From positions 2,418,001 to 2,482,000 of the forward strand of contig NZ_CP183834.1 of assembly GCF_049675895.1 (NCBI RefSeq): a stretch of 64,000 nucleotides of DNA, in the 5' to 3' direction. The stretch comes from Ampullimonas aquatilis. Lineage in GTDB: Bacteria; Pseudomonadota; Gammaproteobacteria; Burkholderiales; Burkholderiaceae_D. A program made the translations under genes and the position numbers. The notes under the pieces are model-generated. The model ran no database searches. It worked only from the letters and a program-made list of their open reading frames with translations, and had not been told where the DNA came from. Positions 54,075-63,776 of this stretch are shown one piece after another (within the stretch, counting starts at the first letter, position 1; each line of letters opens with the position of its first letter).

Positions 54075-55061
54075 ATGGCAAAAGCTGCTAAGCGTGTTGC
54101 AGTTACCGGCGCCGCCGGTCAAATCGGTTATGCCCTTCTGTTTCGCATCGCTTCAGGCGAAATGCTGGGCAAGGATCAACCAGTTATTCTGCAATTGCTA
54201 GAGATTCCTGACGAGAAAGCACAAAACGCTCTCAAAGGCGTGATCATGGAGCTGGAAGACTGCGCATTCCCATTATTGGCTGGTATCGAAGCCCATAGCG
54301 ATCCAATGACCGCTTTTAAAGATACAGACTACGCTTTGCTGGTTGGTGCTCGTCCTCGCGGTCCAGGCATGGAGCGTGCCGATCTGTTGGCTGCCAATGC
54401 CCAGATTTTCACCGCTCAAGGTAAAGCACTCAATGCGGTTGCTTCACGTGATGTACGTGTTTTGGTCGTTGGCAACCCAGCCAACACCAATGCCTATATC
54501 GCCATGAAATCTGCACCTGATCTGCCTGCTAAAAACTTCACTGCCATGTTGCGTCTGGATCACAACCGTGCTGCATCACAAATTGCTGCCAAAACTGGCA
54601 AACCAGTTGCTGCAATCGAAAAACTGGCTGTTTGGGGCAATCACTCTCCAACTATGTATGCTGACTACCGTTTTGCCACCATTGATGGCCAATCAGTCAA
54701 AGAAATGATCAATGATGAAGTTTGGAACAAAGACGTGTTCCTGCCAACCGTTGGCAAACGTGGTGCCGCCATTATTGCTGCACGTGGTGTTTCTTCTGCT
54801 GCTTCTGCTGCCAATGCTGCCATTGATCACATGCGTGATTGGGCACTAGGTACCAATGGTAAATGGGTCACGATGGGCATTCCTTCCAATGGCGAATACG
54901 GCATTCCTAAAGAAGTCATGTTTGGCTACCCAGTCACTTGCGAAAATGGCGAATACAAACTTGTTGAAGGCCTGCCTATTGATGCCTTTTCACAAGAATG
55001 CATCAACAAAACCTTGGCAGAGCTGCAAGGCGAACAAGATGGTGTTAAACACCTGCTGTAA
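54075..55061 (+). CDS. mdh: Malate dehydrogenase
   Basis: 328 aa. NAD fold VAVTGAAGQIGYALLFRIAS, substrate arginines in GARPRGPGMERADLL, NPANTNAYIA, and the catalytic His in VWGNHSPTMYADYRFA. The long form found in betaproteobacteria. Divergent from the GntR-sdh genes and ended by a terminator. Confidence 0.98.
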   Translation: MAKAAKRVAVTGAAGQIGYALLFRIASGEMLGKDQPVILQLLEIPDEKAQNALKGVIMELEDCAFPLLAGIEAHSDPMTAFKDTDYALLVGARPRGPGMERADLLAANAQIFTAQGKALNAVASRDVRVLVVGNPANTNAYIAMKSAPDLPAKNFTAMLRLDHNRAASQIAAKTGKPVAAIEKLAVWGNHSPTMYADYRFATIDGQSVKEMINDEVWNKDVFLPTVGKRGAAIIAARGVSSAASAANAAIDHMRDWALGTNGKWVTMGIPSNGEYGIPKEVMFGYPVTCENGEYKLVEGLPIDAFSQECINKTLAELQGEQDGVKHLL

Positions 55062-55088
55062 TTTTTAAGTTGCCAAGCAACTTGATAT

Positions 55089-55119
55089 AAAAGGCGAGAT
55101 AATTTTCTCGCCTTTTTTT
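55089..55119 (+). terminator. Terminator after mdh
   Basis: GGCGAGA (55093-55099) pairs with TCTCGCC (55106-55112), with a flanking A-run and a seven-T tail. Confidence 0.92.
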
Positions 55120-55178
55120 ACGCCTTTTTTACAACTTTTGTATGTACTCACTCTCACCCACCGTCATTAATCATCAAC

Positions 55179-56165
55179 ATGCATCCGTCCGATCAACTAT
55201 TTGAAAGTGAAGCCACGTTACCCATGATCCCGGTATGCGATCATTACGCTGGCAGTGAAAAATTGATGCGTAAATCATTGGATTTACAACAGCAGTTAAA
55301 AGGCATTTTTGACATCACTTTTGATTGTGAAGATGGCGCGGCCGCTGGCAATGAGCTCGCACATGCGCGACTGGTCGCCCAACTCATCAACACCACAGAC
55401 AGTACTTATCAACGTGTCGGCATACGGATTCACGATATTGGCCATGCAAGCTGGAAGAATGATATTGATTGCATTTTGGATGGTACCGCAGACCGACTGG
55501 CCTACGTCACCTTACCCAAAGTCAGTGGTGTAGCGCAAACCCAGCGTATGATTGACTATATCAATGAAGTAGTGAGCAAAACGGGATTGGCACGACTGGT
55601 GCCAATTCATGTGCTGATTGAAAACTATACCGCCCTTTACGAGGCCCGCCAGATTGCGGCCTTGCCCCAGGTGGAATGTCTCAGCTTTGGCATCATGGAT
55701 TTCGTCTCGGCACATTACGGTACTGTTCCAGGCAGCGCCATGCAATCGCCCGGACAGTTTAGCCACCCGCTGATTCAACGTGCCAAACTCGAAATTGCAG
55801 CCGCCTGCCACGCCTACAGTAAAGTCCCGTCACACAATGTCACCACCGAGATTCGTGATCTCACCGTCGTTGCCAATGACGCCGCAAGAGCCCGCTCTGA
55901 ATTTGGCTACACACGCATGTGGAGCATTCATCCTGAGCAAATTCGTCCCATTGTCAGTGCCTTCAGCCCTGCCCTGACTGATATTGCCGATGCCGAAGCC
56001 ATTTTGCTGGCAGCTTCAGAAAAACACTGGGGACCAATTCATTACCAGGGAAAACTGCATGACCGCGCCAGTTATCGTTATTACTGGCAAGTACTGCAAC
56101 GTGCCAAACAGCTTGGCTTGACGCTGAGTGAACCCGTACTGCAACGATTTTTCTCAATTGAATAA
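55179..56165 (+). CDS. HpcH/HpaI-aldolase/citrate lyase beta-like protein
   Basis: 328 aa TIM barrel of the CitE superfamily. FDITFDCEDGAAAGNELAHA carries the acidic metal-binding residues, VGIRIHDIGH a conserved Arg, and the later IHVLIENYTAL the second Glu. CitE-like paralogs cleave or form malyl- or citramalyl-type CoA esters; no CitD/CitF partners are here, so it is not citrate lyase itself. It lies between mdh and acnA, suggesting a TCA-side reaction. Weak ribosome site. Confidence 0.88.
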   Translation: MHPSDQLFESEATLPMIPVCDHYAGSEKLMRKSLDLQQQLKGIFDITFDCEDGAAAGNELAHARLVAQLINTTDSTYQRVGIRIHDIGHASWKNDIDCILDGTADRLAYVTLPKVSGVAQTQRMIDYINEVVSKTGLARLVPIHVLIENYTALYEARQIAALPQVECLSFGIMDFVSAHYGTVPGSAMQSPGQFSHPLIQRAKLEIAAACHAYSKVPSHNVTTEIRDLTVVANDAARARSEFGYTRMWSIHPEQIRPIVSAFSPALTDIADAEAILLAASEKHWGPIHYQGKLHDRASYRYYWQVLQRAKQLGLTLSEPVLQRFFSIE

Positions 56166-56493
56166 CGCAAAGAACATGACGAATTCACTGTCAACAGCGC
56201 ATAATAAGCATACTGGTTGATGTATTTAAACAATTCCAACTTGGCTTACTTAAAAGCGCTTATTTGCATTCAATACCCCCGCAGAACATGAATCACATGG
56301 AGCACGCCAAGACTCGATCAGATAAATTGATAGTCGCTTGCCGTTATTTATTACGTTTTTATCCGTACAAAATTTGTTTCAATTCTCTCAATACCTCAAT
56401 TCACCGATTGCAGTAGAGTCATGCCACCCTGAGCCAGCTTTGGACGATCTGGTGAAGTAGGTGTGATGCAAGCCTTTTTTTGGAGATTAATAC
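56166..56493. other. Gene-free gap before the lipoprotein gene
   Basis: No open frame or strong repeat seen on either strand; moderately AT-rich. A promoter for the lipoprotein gene is expected; GGAG just before its ATG is the only clear signal. Confidence 0.5.
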
Positions 56494-56964
56494 ATGAAAA
56501 CTTTTCTGCCCGTTTTAGCAATTTGCAGCTTAGGCTTGCTGGCCGCCTGCAATACCACTCAGCAACCACAAATCAGCCAAGCGGCATCTGCTGTCGCAGC
56601 ACCGGCAGCTAGTAACGTCGCTGCCGTAACACCAACAGCAAGCGCACTAGTCGCCATTCAGGCAGCTGCGGCAACACCGGTTGAAAGCAGGACTCCCCCG
56701 ATCGACTGGACCGGTCATCCCGTTGCTGGCGCATATAAATGCGAACTGGGTCGGGCTTTTGACTTAAAAGTACATGACGAAAATAATGCCGAAATTGTCT
56801 GGATGAAAAAGAAATATCCATTAAATCGGGTTTCAACTTCCACTGGCGCCATCCGCATGGAAGACCAGAAGACCGGTATGTTCATGATTCAGATTCCATC
56901 CAAAACCATTCTGATGAATACCAAGACTGGTAGCCAGTTAGCCAATGAGTGCACCAAAGGCTAA
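56494..56964 (+). CDS. Lipoprotein with MliC-like C-terminal domain
   Basis: 156 aa. Lipoprotein signal with lipobox LLAAC (C19), an Ala/Thr/Val-rich linker (about 20-72), then a compact domain beginning AYKCELGRAFDLKV and ending QLANECTKG. Spacing of the two cysteines and the YPLNRVSTSTGAIRM strand resemble the MliC/PliC lysozyme-inhibitor fold, but the match is by eye. It would sit in the periplasm on the outer or inner membrane. Confidence 0.65.
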   Translation: MKTFLPVLAICSLGLLAACNTTQQPQISQAASAVAAPAASNVAAVTPTASALVAIQAAAATPVESRTPPIDWTGHPVAGAYKCELGRAFDLKVHDENNAEIVWMKKKYPLNRVSTSTGAIRMEDQKTGMFMIQIPSKTILMNTKTGSQLANECTKG

Positions 56965-56982
56965 TTTGTCTTGAATAAAACT

Positions 56983-57028
56983 GTCAGTCTGCCAGCATCC
57001 AGCTAATACGCTATTGCAGACTGACTTT
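56983..57028 (+). terminator. Long-loop hairpin after the MliC-like gene
   Basis: GTCAGTCTGC (56983-56992) pairs perfectly with GCAGACTGAC (57016-57025) around 23 bases that contain a small inner hairpin; TTT follows. Probably the transcript end of the lipoprotein gene. Confidence 0.55.
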
Positions 57029-57130
57029 AAACGCTTTAACCTGATTTACCTGCAGCAATAAATCGATAACATCAACAACTCAACTGCATCCACCACCACC
57101 ATCGTTCCCAAGTCCGACTGAGAGGAAGCA

Positions 57131-59833
57131 ATGTCCCACAACACCTTTAAAACACTCAAATCCCTTAAACTTGGCAAACATTCAGCCCAGTATTACTCAT
57201 TACCCGCCTTGGGTAAGGCACTGGGCGTGAATGTTTCACGTCTGCCGGTTTCAATCCGTATTGTTCTCGAATCGGTACTGCGCAATTGTGATGGCCAGAA
57301 AGTGACCGAAGAGCACATCAAACAACTGGCCAACTGGAAACCAGTGGCTGATCGTGTCGACGAAATTCCTTTCGTTGTCGCCCGCGTGGTACTGCAAGAC
57401 TTTACCGGCGTACCACTGCTGGCTGATTTGGCCGCCATGCGCAATGTGGCCGAAAGTGTGGGTAAAAATCCCAAAACCATTGAGCCATTGGTACCTGTGG
57501 ATCTGGTTGTGGATCACTCGGTCATGATTGACCATTTTGGTTCACCCAAGGCATTGGACCTGAATATGAAACTGGAATTCCAGCGCAACCAGGAGCGCTA
57601 CGAATTCATGAAATGGGGCATGCAGGCCTTTGACACCTTTGGTGTTGTGCCTCCTGGCTTTGGTATCGTGCATCAAGTGAATTTGGAATATCTGGCGCGC
57701 GGCGTTCATAAAAAACATGATGTTTATTATCCAGATACCCTGGTAGGTACTGACAGCCACACCACCATGATCAACGGTATTGGCGTAGTCGGTTGGGGTG
57801 TTGGCGGTATTGAAGCCGAGGCTGGTATGCTCGGTCAGCCAGTGTACTTCCTGACCCCTGACGTCGTTGGTTTTGAAATGACCGGCAAGCTGCGTGAAGG
57901 CGTCACCGCCACTGACTTGGTATTGACCGTCACCGAAATGCTGCGCAAGGAAAAAGTCGTTGGCAAGTTTGTTGAATTTTTCGGTAAAGGCGTCGCCAGC
58001 CTGTCACTGCCTGATCGTGCCACGATTGCCAATATGGCGCCGGAATATGGTGCCACGATGGGTTTCTTTCCAGTCGACGAAAAAACCATCGAATACTTTG
58101 AAGGTACTGGTCGCACCAAAGACGAAATTGCCGCCTTCCAGGAATACTTCAAGGCGCAGAAAATGTTTGGTATTCCCAAAGCGGGCGATATCGACTACAC
58201 CAAAACCGTTAGCCTCGACCTGTCCAAAGTGGCACCGTCACTGGCGGGTCCAAAACGTCCCCAGGATCGGATCGAGATCACGCATCTGGCCAAACAGTTT
58301 ACCGAGCTGTTTTCCAAACCAACGGCAGAAAACGGCTTTAACCAACCCGCTGAAAAACTCGGCCAAACCTTTACCACCAGCGACGGCATCGACATCAAAA
58401 ACGGTGATGTACTGATCGCAGCCATCACTTCCTGCACCAACACTTCCAATCCGGGCGTATTGCTGGCCGCCGGTTTGTTGGCTAAAAAAGCGGTGAAGGC
58501 TGGCCTCAAGGTCAAAAAACACGTCAAAACCTCGCTGGCACCTGGATCACGGATTGTGACCACTTATCTGGAAAAGGCAGGCTTGCTGCCTTATCTTGAA
58601 GAACTGGGTTTTGATGTCGCCGCTTATGGCTGCACCACTTGTATTGGTAATGCGGGCGATCTGACAGGCCCAATCAATGAGGTCATCACCCAGAATGATC
58701 TGGTTGGTGCTGCCGTACTCTCCGGCAACCGTAACTTTGAGGCACGGATTCACCCCAATATCAAAGCCAACTTCCTGGCCTCACCACCCTTGGTGGTGGC
58801 CTATGCCATTGCCGGCAATGTCACCAAAGATCTGATGACTGAGCCGGTTGGCAAAGGCAAAAATGGCAAGGATGTTTATCTGGGCGACATCTGGCCAACC
58901 AGTGAAGAAGTCTACAAACTGATGAAATTTGCCATGAATGGCAAAGCCTTCAAAGCCAATTACGACAAGGTGAAAAACGATCCGGGCAAATTGTGGGAAA
59001 AAATCAAGGGCGTCAAAGGACAGGTTTATACCTGGCCAAAAAGCACCTACATTGCCAAACCACCGTTCTTTGACAACTTCAGCCTGACACCCACAGCCGC
59101 CGCCTCCGGCGTGCATGGTGCACGCATCATGGCCTTGTTTGGTGATTCCATTACGACTGATCACATTTCGCCAGCAGGTTCCATCAAGGAAGCCACCCCA
59201 GGCGGCAAATGGCTGACCGATAACGCCGTAGCCAAGGCGGATTTCAACAGCTACGGTTCACGTCGCGGTAACCATGAAGTGATGATGCGCGGTACCTTTG
59301 CCAACGTGCGGATCAAAAACCTGATGATTCCAGCCAAGGATGATGGCTCCCGCGAAGAAGGTGGCCTGACACTGTTCCAACCCAGTGGTGAAAAACTCTA
59401 TATTTACGATGCGGCCATGCGCTATCAAGCCGAAGGCACACCTACCGTGATTTTTGGTGGCGAAGAATACGGCACCGGTTCATCGCGCGATTGGGCCGCC
59501 AAAGGCACACAATTACTCGGTATTAAAGTGGTGGTGGCACGCAGCTTTGAGCGGATTCACCGCTCCAACCTGGTGGGAATGGGCGTTTTGCCACTCCAGT
59601 TCAAGGGCAATGATTCCTGGGAAACGCTGGGTTTAAAAGGGAACGAGCAGATTGATGTGGAGCTGGGTGAAGACCTCAAACCGCAACAGGATGCAGCATT
59701 GATCATCACCAAAGCCGATGGCAGCAAGCAGGAAATCACCGTCACACTGCGCATTGATACACCGATTGAAGTGGACTATTACAAACACGGCGGTATTTTG
59801 CCATTTGTTTTGCGTCAGCTGCTCGCAGCCTAA
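57131..59833 (+). CDS. acnA: Aconitate hydratase A
   Basis: 900 aa, AcnA/IRP1-type aconitase. 4Fe-4S ligands C435 (ITSCTNTSNP), C501 and C504 (YGCTTCIGNAG). GTDSHTTMINGIGVVGWGVG and the C-terminal swivel motif GEEYGTGSSRDWAAKGTQLL complete the active site. Isomerises citrate to isocitrate. GAGAGGAAG precedes the ATG. Terminator downstream at 59900. Confidence 0.98.
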   Translation: MSHNTFKTLKSLKLGKHSAQYYSLPALGKALGVNVSRLPVSIRIVLESVLRNCDGQKVTEEHIKQLANWKPVADRVDEIPFVVARVVLQDFTGVPLLADLAAMRNVAESVGKNPKTIEPLVPVDLVVDHSVMIDHFGSPKALDLNMKLEFQRNQERYEFMKWGMQAFDTFGVVPPGFGIVHQVNLEYLARGVHKKHDVYYPDTLVGTDSHTTMINGIGVVGWGVGGIEAEAGMLGQPVYFLTPDVVGFEMTGKLREGVTATDLVLTVTEMLRKEKVVGKFVEFFGKGVASLSLPDRATIANMAPEYGATMGFFPVDEKTIEYFEGTGRTKDEIAAFQEYFKAQKMFGIPKAGDIDYTKTVSLDLSKVAPSLAGPKRPQDRIEITHLAKQFTELFSKPTAENGFNQPAEKLGQTFTTSDGIDIKNGDVLIAAITSCTNTSNPGVLLAAGLLAKKAVKAGLKVKKHVKTSLAPGSRIVTTYLEKAGLLPYLEELGFDVAAYGCTTCIGNAGDLTGPINEVITQNDLVGAAVLSGNRNFEARIHPNIKANFLASPPLVVAYAIAGNVTKDLMTEPVGKGKNGKDVYLGDIWPTSEEVYKLMKFAMNGKAFKANYDKVKNDPGKLWEKIKGVKGQVYTWPKSTYIAKPPFFDNFSLTPTAAASGVHGARIMALFGDSITTDHISPAGSIKEATPGGKWLTDNAVAKADFNSYGSRRGNHEVMMRGTFANVRIKNLMIPAKDDGSREEGGLTLFQPSGEKLYIYDAAMRYQAEGTPTVIFGGEEYGTGSSRDWAAKGTQLLGIKVVVARSFERIHRSNLVGMGVLPLQFKGNDSWETLGLKGNEQIDVELGEDLKPQQDAALIITKADGSKQEITVTLRIDTPIEVDYYKHGGILPFVLRQLLAA

Positions 59834-59899
59834 GCCGTCCACATCAGCCAACCTGCACCGCCCTACATAAGTCTTTTGTAAGGCGGCAGGTACAAACTG

Positions 59900-59927
59900 A
59901 CGCTGGATTGATTCCAGCGTTTTTTTT
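59900..59927 (+). terminator. Terminator after acnA
   Basis: ACGCTGGA (59900-59907) pairs with TCCAGCGT (59913-59920) around a five-base loop and is followed by a run of T. Confidence 0.93.
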
Positions 59928-59966
59928 CGCTTTTTCCCTACTCATACCCATAAAGGAGACTGTCTC

Positions 59967-60242
59967 ATGATCAAGATTCTGATCGGTTTTATCATTTTTG
60001 CTGCTATCGCCATGTTTGTATTGATGAAAGGCGGCGACAATGTCAGCCTGCAAGGTGAAACCGAAGGCGCCCATCACGAAGAAAAAGCTGCGCCAACTAC
60101 GACGCCAGCAGCAACACCAGCTACCCCAGCAGCTGCACCTGCTGAAACGACGGCGCCTGCCACAGCCCCCGCAGCCGCACCAGAAACGCCCGCAACACCT
60201 GCTGATGCAACCAGCCCAACAACTGAAACTGAAAAAAAATAG
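59967..60242 (+). CDS. Small membrane protein with Ala/Pro/Thr-rich tail
   Basis: 91 aa: one N-terminal TM helix (IKILIGFIIFAAIAMFVLM), a short acidic segment and a low-complexity Ala-Pro-Thr tail. AAAGGAG lies eight bases before the ATG and a terminator follows, so it looks like a real gene. Function unknown; the tail would be a flexible spacer on one side of the membrane. Confidence 0.65.
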   Translation: MIKILIGFIIFAAIAMFVLMKGGDNVSLQGETEGAHHEEKAAPTTTPAATPATPAAAPAETTAPATAPAAAPETPATPADATSPTTETEKK

Positions 60243-60287
60243 TAAAAGCAACAACACCAGGCTCTGCACTTCGCTGAGTTGAAAGAC

Positions 60288-60322
60288 AAAAAGGGAGCTG
60301 ACATCGCATCAGTTCCCTTTTA
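60288..60322 (+). terminator. Terminator after the small membrane gene
   Basis: AAAGGGAGCTGA pairs with TCAGTTCCCTTT (one G-T pair) around a seven-base loop, followed by T residues. Confidence 0.8.
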
Positions 60323-60486
60323 TTTTGCCTAAATATATACACCCACCAGTAAATTATTTGACCCTTTATTTAAGCACTCAAGGAATAGTATTTATACATA
60401 TACTCCTTAAAAATGAATAAAAATCACCTTCCAGGTCAGCAGCTGACGTGGTCTTGGCACGCACGATAAGGGTTGCAGCACCTCAA

Positions 60487-60801
60487 TCACACCTGCATAT
60501 TCATGATTTCGTTATAAGCCTTGACCATCTGATTACGCACCGCCACCAGGGATTGAAAACCCAGATTGGCAGTCTGCCCGGCAATCATGGTTTCTTCCAG
60601 GCTGACATCGGGATTGCCCAGCTGAAACTGCTTACCCAGCTCGGTCGCCTGCTGTTGTGACTGATTCACCTTATCCAGCGCACCCTTGAAAGCGTTGGCA
60701 AAACTATCGCCGCCAGCAACCGGTGTGGTCGCCACTTTTTTGGCGGCCATGCTGGAACGTAATTGCTCCGTGCCACCAATACTGCCCAGTTTGTCGATCA
60801 T
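60487..60801 (-). CDS. fliE: Flagellar hook-basal body protein FliE
   Basis: 104 aa. The C-terminal motif MIAGQTANLGFQSLVAVRNQ followed by MVKAYNEIMNMQV is the FliE signature; FliE joins the MS ring to the rod. AAGGAGG five bases before ATG 60801 fixes the start. It is transcribed away from fliF, from a shared 236-base control region. Confidence 0.96.
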   Translation of the reverse strand: MIDKLGSIGGTEQLRSSMAAKKVATTPVAGGDSFANAFKGALDKVNQSQQQATELGKQFQLGNPDVSLEETMIAGQTANLGFQSLVAVRNQMVKAYNEIMNMQV

Positions 60802-61037
60802 CACAGCCTCCTTCGATTGACTCAGCCAGCTTGCACACCTTGCACGGTGACTGAAATTGGCGGATTTTCCACCAGACAGTTGTCACTATAGGTGCTACCC
60901 AATCATGCCGCGGCTTGGAATAACCCCCCTTTTGCCCCTCTATTCAAGGTTCGGCCAAAAATTCGCCTCGCCATAATGTGGCTACGGATTGAAGTGAAAT
61001 CCGCAACTTAACAATTGGGATACGAGGTCAGTATTTT
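60802..61037. promoter_or_regulatory. Divergent fliE-fliF control region
   Basis: Both flagellar units start here. CGGATT (60985-60990) and AATCCG (60998-61003) form a hairpin about 35 bases before fliF. I looked for sigma-28 and sigma-54 flagellar promoters and found no convincing match on either strand. Confidence 0.4.
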
Positions 61038-62744
61038 ATGGACGCGATTCAAGCGCAAACCCCACCAGCAGGCAGCTCACTGCCCATGCTCGACAACTTT
61101 CGCCAGCTACCGCCGCAAAGCAAGCTGACTTTGTTGTTTGGCGTGCCCCTGGTGCTGGCTGCCGTTATCGGGTTGCTGATCTGGTTGCAACAGCCTGATT
61201 ACCGGGTTCTGTTCACCAATCTGACTGACAAGGATGGCGGCGCCATTGTTGCCTCATTGGCACAAATGAATGTGCAATATAAATATTCCGAAGGCGGCAC
61301 GGCGATTCTGGTACCTTCCGACAAAGTCCATGATGCCCGGCTCAAACTGGCGTCACAAGGCTTGCCCAAAGGCAGCATTGTGGGTTTTGAGCTGCTGGAA
61401 AATCCTAAATTGGGCATGACCCAGTTTCAGGAGCAGATCAATTACCAACGTGCATTAGAAGGCGAGCTGGCACGCTCGATCCAGTCGCTCTCGGCTGTAC
61501 AGACTGCCCGTGTGCACCTGGCCATACCCAAACAATCTGTCTTCATGCGTGAACAGCAAAAGCCGACTGCGTCGGTTTTGTTATCCGTTTATCCCGGTCG
61601 CGTGCTGGATCGTTCGCAAATTGCAGGCATTGCCCACCTGGTTTCCAGCAGCCTGCCCGGCCTGCCCTATCAAAACGTCAATATCGTCGATCAAAGTGGC
61701 AGTCTGTTGTCGGCATCCAGCAATCCGGATGGTTCTGATCTGGATGGCAATCAGCTCAATTATGTGAATCAGGTCGAGCAGAGTTACAGCAAACGCATTA
61801 TTGATATTCTCGGCCCGGTTGTCGGTGCCGAAAACGTGCGTGCGCAAGTATCGGCCGATGTCGATTTCAGCCAGACCGAATCGACTGCCGAGAGCTTCAA
61901 GCCAAATCAGGCACCTGACAATATGGTGATCCGCAGCCAGCAGATCAGCCAATCCTCTGACGCAGGCGCAGGCAGCACACCACAGGGCATTCCGGGTGCC
62001 TTATCCAATCAGCCACCAGGCTTGGCTACTGCGCCGATTGCAGGTCAACCAGGCCAGGCCACTCCCACCAATCCGGCACAGGCTGCCGCCGCTGGTGGAG
62101 CCGCAACTGCAGCTGGCTCCAGCCGTAAAGATGCCACCACCAATTATGAAGTGGACAAAACCGTACGCCACACTCGTAATGCGGTGGGTCAGATCAAACG
62201 CCTGTCTGCAGCCGTCGTACTTAACAACAAACAGGTCAATGGCAAAGCCGTACCGTTGACCGAAAAAGAAATTGAACAGATGACCGGCCTGGTGCGTGAA
62301 GCGATTGGCTTCTCCAAGGAGCGTGGTGATACATTGAATGTCACCACTGCCGCCTATGCCAGCACACCCAAAGGCGATAACAGCGAACTGGCCATCTGGA
62401 AAGATCCGGAAAACCGTCAAATGGCCAAAGAGTTTGGCAAGATGGCGCTGATAGCTGGCGTGGTCTTGTACCTGATTTTTGGAGTACTCAAGCCCATGAT
62501 CAAAAATGCCTCCAAAGTCGTGGTACCACCACCTGCTCTACCCAATAACAATCGCATGGAAGAAGATGGCGTTGCACTCAAGTTGTCACATGATAGTCAA
62601 CATATTCCTGCCGAAATCACACCGAGTGAAGCACAACTTTTAACGACTGACTCACTGAATCGTGCCCGTACCCTGGCACAGCAGGATCCTCGTGTTGTCG
62701 CCAATATCGTCAGTGGCTGGGTATCAGGTAAAGGCAAGGAATAA
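61038..62744 (+). CDS. fliF: Flagellar MS-ring protein FliF
   Basis: 568 aa. N-terminal TM helix (LTLLFGVPLVLAAVIGLLIW), YscJ-like ring domain (about 50-220; MTQFQEQINYQRALEGELAR, VQTARVHLAIPKQSVF), a Ser/Ala-rich insertion (about 300-370), a second TM helix (about 475-490) and the C-terminal tail that binds FliG. GAGG precedes the ATG. First gene of fliFGH. Confidence 0.97.
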   Translation: MDAIQAQTPPAGSSLPMLDNFRQLPPQSKLTLLFGVPLVLAAVIGLLIWLQQPDYRVLFTNLTDKDGGAIVASLAQMNVQYKYSEGGTAILVPSDKVHDARLKLASQGLPKGSIVGFELLENPKLGMTQFQEQINYQRALEGELARSIQSLSAVQTARVHLAIPKQSVFMREQQKPTASVLLSVYPGRVLDRSQIAGIAHLVSSSLPGLPYQNVNIVDQSGSLLSASSNPDGSDLDGNQLNYVNQVEQSYSKRIIDILGPVVGAENVRAQVSADVDFSQTESTAESFKPNQAPDNMVIRSQQISQSSDAGAGSTPQGIPGALSNQPPGLATAPIAGQPGQATPTNPAQAAAAGGAATAAGSSRKDATTNYEVDKTVRHTRNAVGQIKRLSAAVVLNNKQVNGKAVPLTEKEIEQMTGLVREAIGFSKERGDTLNVTTAAYASTPKGDNSELAIWKDPENRQMAKEFGKMALIAGVVLYLIFGVLKPMIKNASKVVVPPPALPNNNRMEEDGVALKLSHDSQHIPAEITPSEAQLLTTDSLNRARTLAQQDPRVVANIVSGWVSGKGKE

Positions 62745-62747
62745 GCA

Positions 62748-63758
62748 ATGAGTAACGAAAACGATGGATTGGTGGATGGCGCCATTTTGCTCATGTCATT
62801 GGGCGAAGAGCAGGCCGCTGAAGTCTTGAAATATCTGGCACCCCGCGAAGTGCAAAAGCTGGGTACCCAAATGGCCAAGCTGAAAAGCATTTCACGGGAA
62901 AAGATGGACAAGGTGCTGGGCAGATTTCATTCAGAAGCCGATGAAAATACCAGCTTTGGCATTGATAGCGACGCCTATCTGCGCGATGTGCTGACCAAGG
63001 CACTGGGTGACGACAAGGCCAATCTGCTGCTTAACCGTATCTTGGACAATAGCGATACCAGCGGTATTGAAAGTCTCAAATTTATGGAAGCCAGCTCAGT
63101 CGCTGAACTGATTCGTAACGAACATCCACAAATCATTGCCTCCATCATTGTGCACTTGGAACGCGACCAGGCTGCCCAGGTTCTCGCCCTGTTTACCGAT
63201 CGGCTCAAAGCGGATGTGATGTTGCGCATTGTCACGCTGGACGGTATTCAGCCACTGGCAATGCGTGAACTCAATGATGTGCTGTCCAAGTTACTCACCT
63301 CAGGCGAAGTCAACTCCAAAAAAACCGCCCTTGGTGGTGTGGATATTGCCGCTGAAATTCTCAACTTTGCCGGCAGTGCGCAAGAACAGATCATCATCGA
63401 TTCCATCAAGGAATACGACGAAGAATTGGCGCAAAAGATTTCCGACAAGATGTTCACCTTCGATAACATTCTCGATATTGACGACCGTGGCATTCAAACC
63501 CTGCTGCGTGAAATTCAATCCGAATCGCTCATCATTGCACTCAAGGGTGCCAATGAAGCCATGCGTGAAAAAATCTTCAAGAATATGTCGAGTCGTGCTG
63601 CCGAAATGCTGCGTGAAGATCTGGAATCACGCGGGCCGGTCCGGGTTTCCGAAGTCGAAGCCGAACAGAAAGAAATTCTCAAAGTGGTCCGACGCCTGTC
63701 CGAAGAAGGACAGATCATGCTCGGTGGTAGTGGTGGTGGCGATGATGCCTTCGTTTAA
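62748..63758 (+). CDS. fliG: Flagellar motor switch protein FliG
   Basis: 336 aa. N-terminal FliF-binding domain (AILLMSLGEEQAAEVLKYL), middle ARM domain with the EHPQIIASIIVHLE motif (EHPQ), and a C-terminal torque domain with charged residues (FDNILDIDDRGIQTLLREIQ). The end is an unusual Gly-rich tail, GGSGGGDDAFV. Starts three bases after fliF. Confidence 0.97.
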   Translation: MSNENDGLVDGAILLMSLGEEQAAEVLKYLAPREVQKLGTQMAKLKSISREKMDKVLGRFHSEADENTSFGIDSDAYLRDVLTKALGDDKANLLLNRILDNSDTSGIESLKFMEASSVAELIRNEHPQIIASIIVHLERDQAAQVLALFTDRLKADVMLRIVTLDGIQPLAMRELNDVLSKLLTSGEVNSKKTALGGVDIAAEILNFAGSAQEQIIIDSIKEYDEELAQKISDKMFTFDNILDIDDRGIQTLLREIQSESLIIALKGANEAMREKIFKNMSSRAAEMLREDLESRGPVRVSEVEAEQKEILKVVRRLSEEGQIMLGGSGGGDDAFV

Positions 63759-63776
63759 TAACAAGGCAAACTCAAC

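Noticed and set aside
60802..61037. Sigma-54 (TGGCAC-N5-TTGC) or sigma-28 promoter for fliE/fliF
   Set aside because: No arrangement had both elements at the right spacing.
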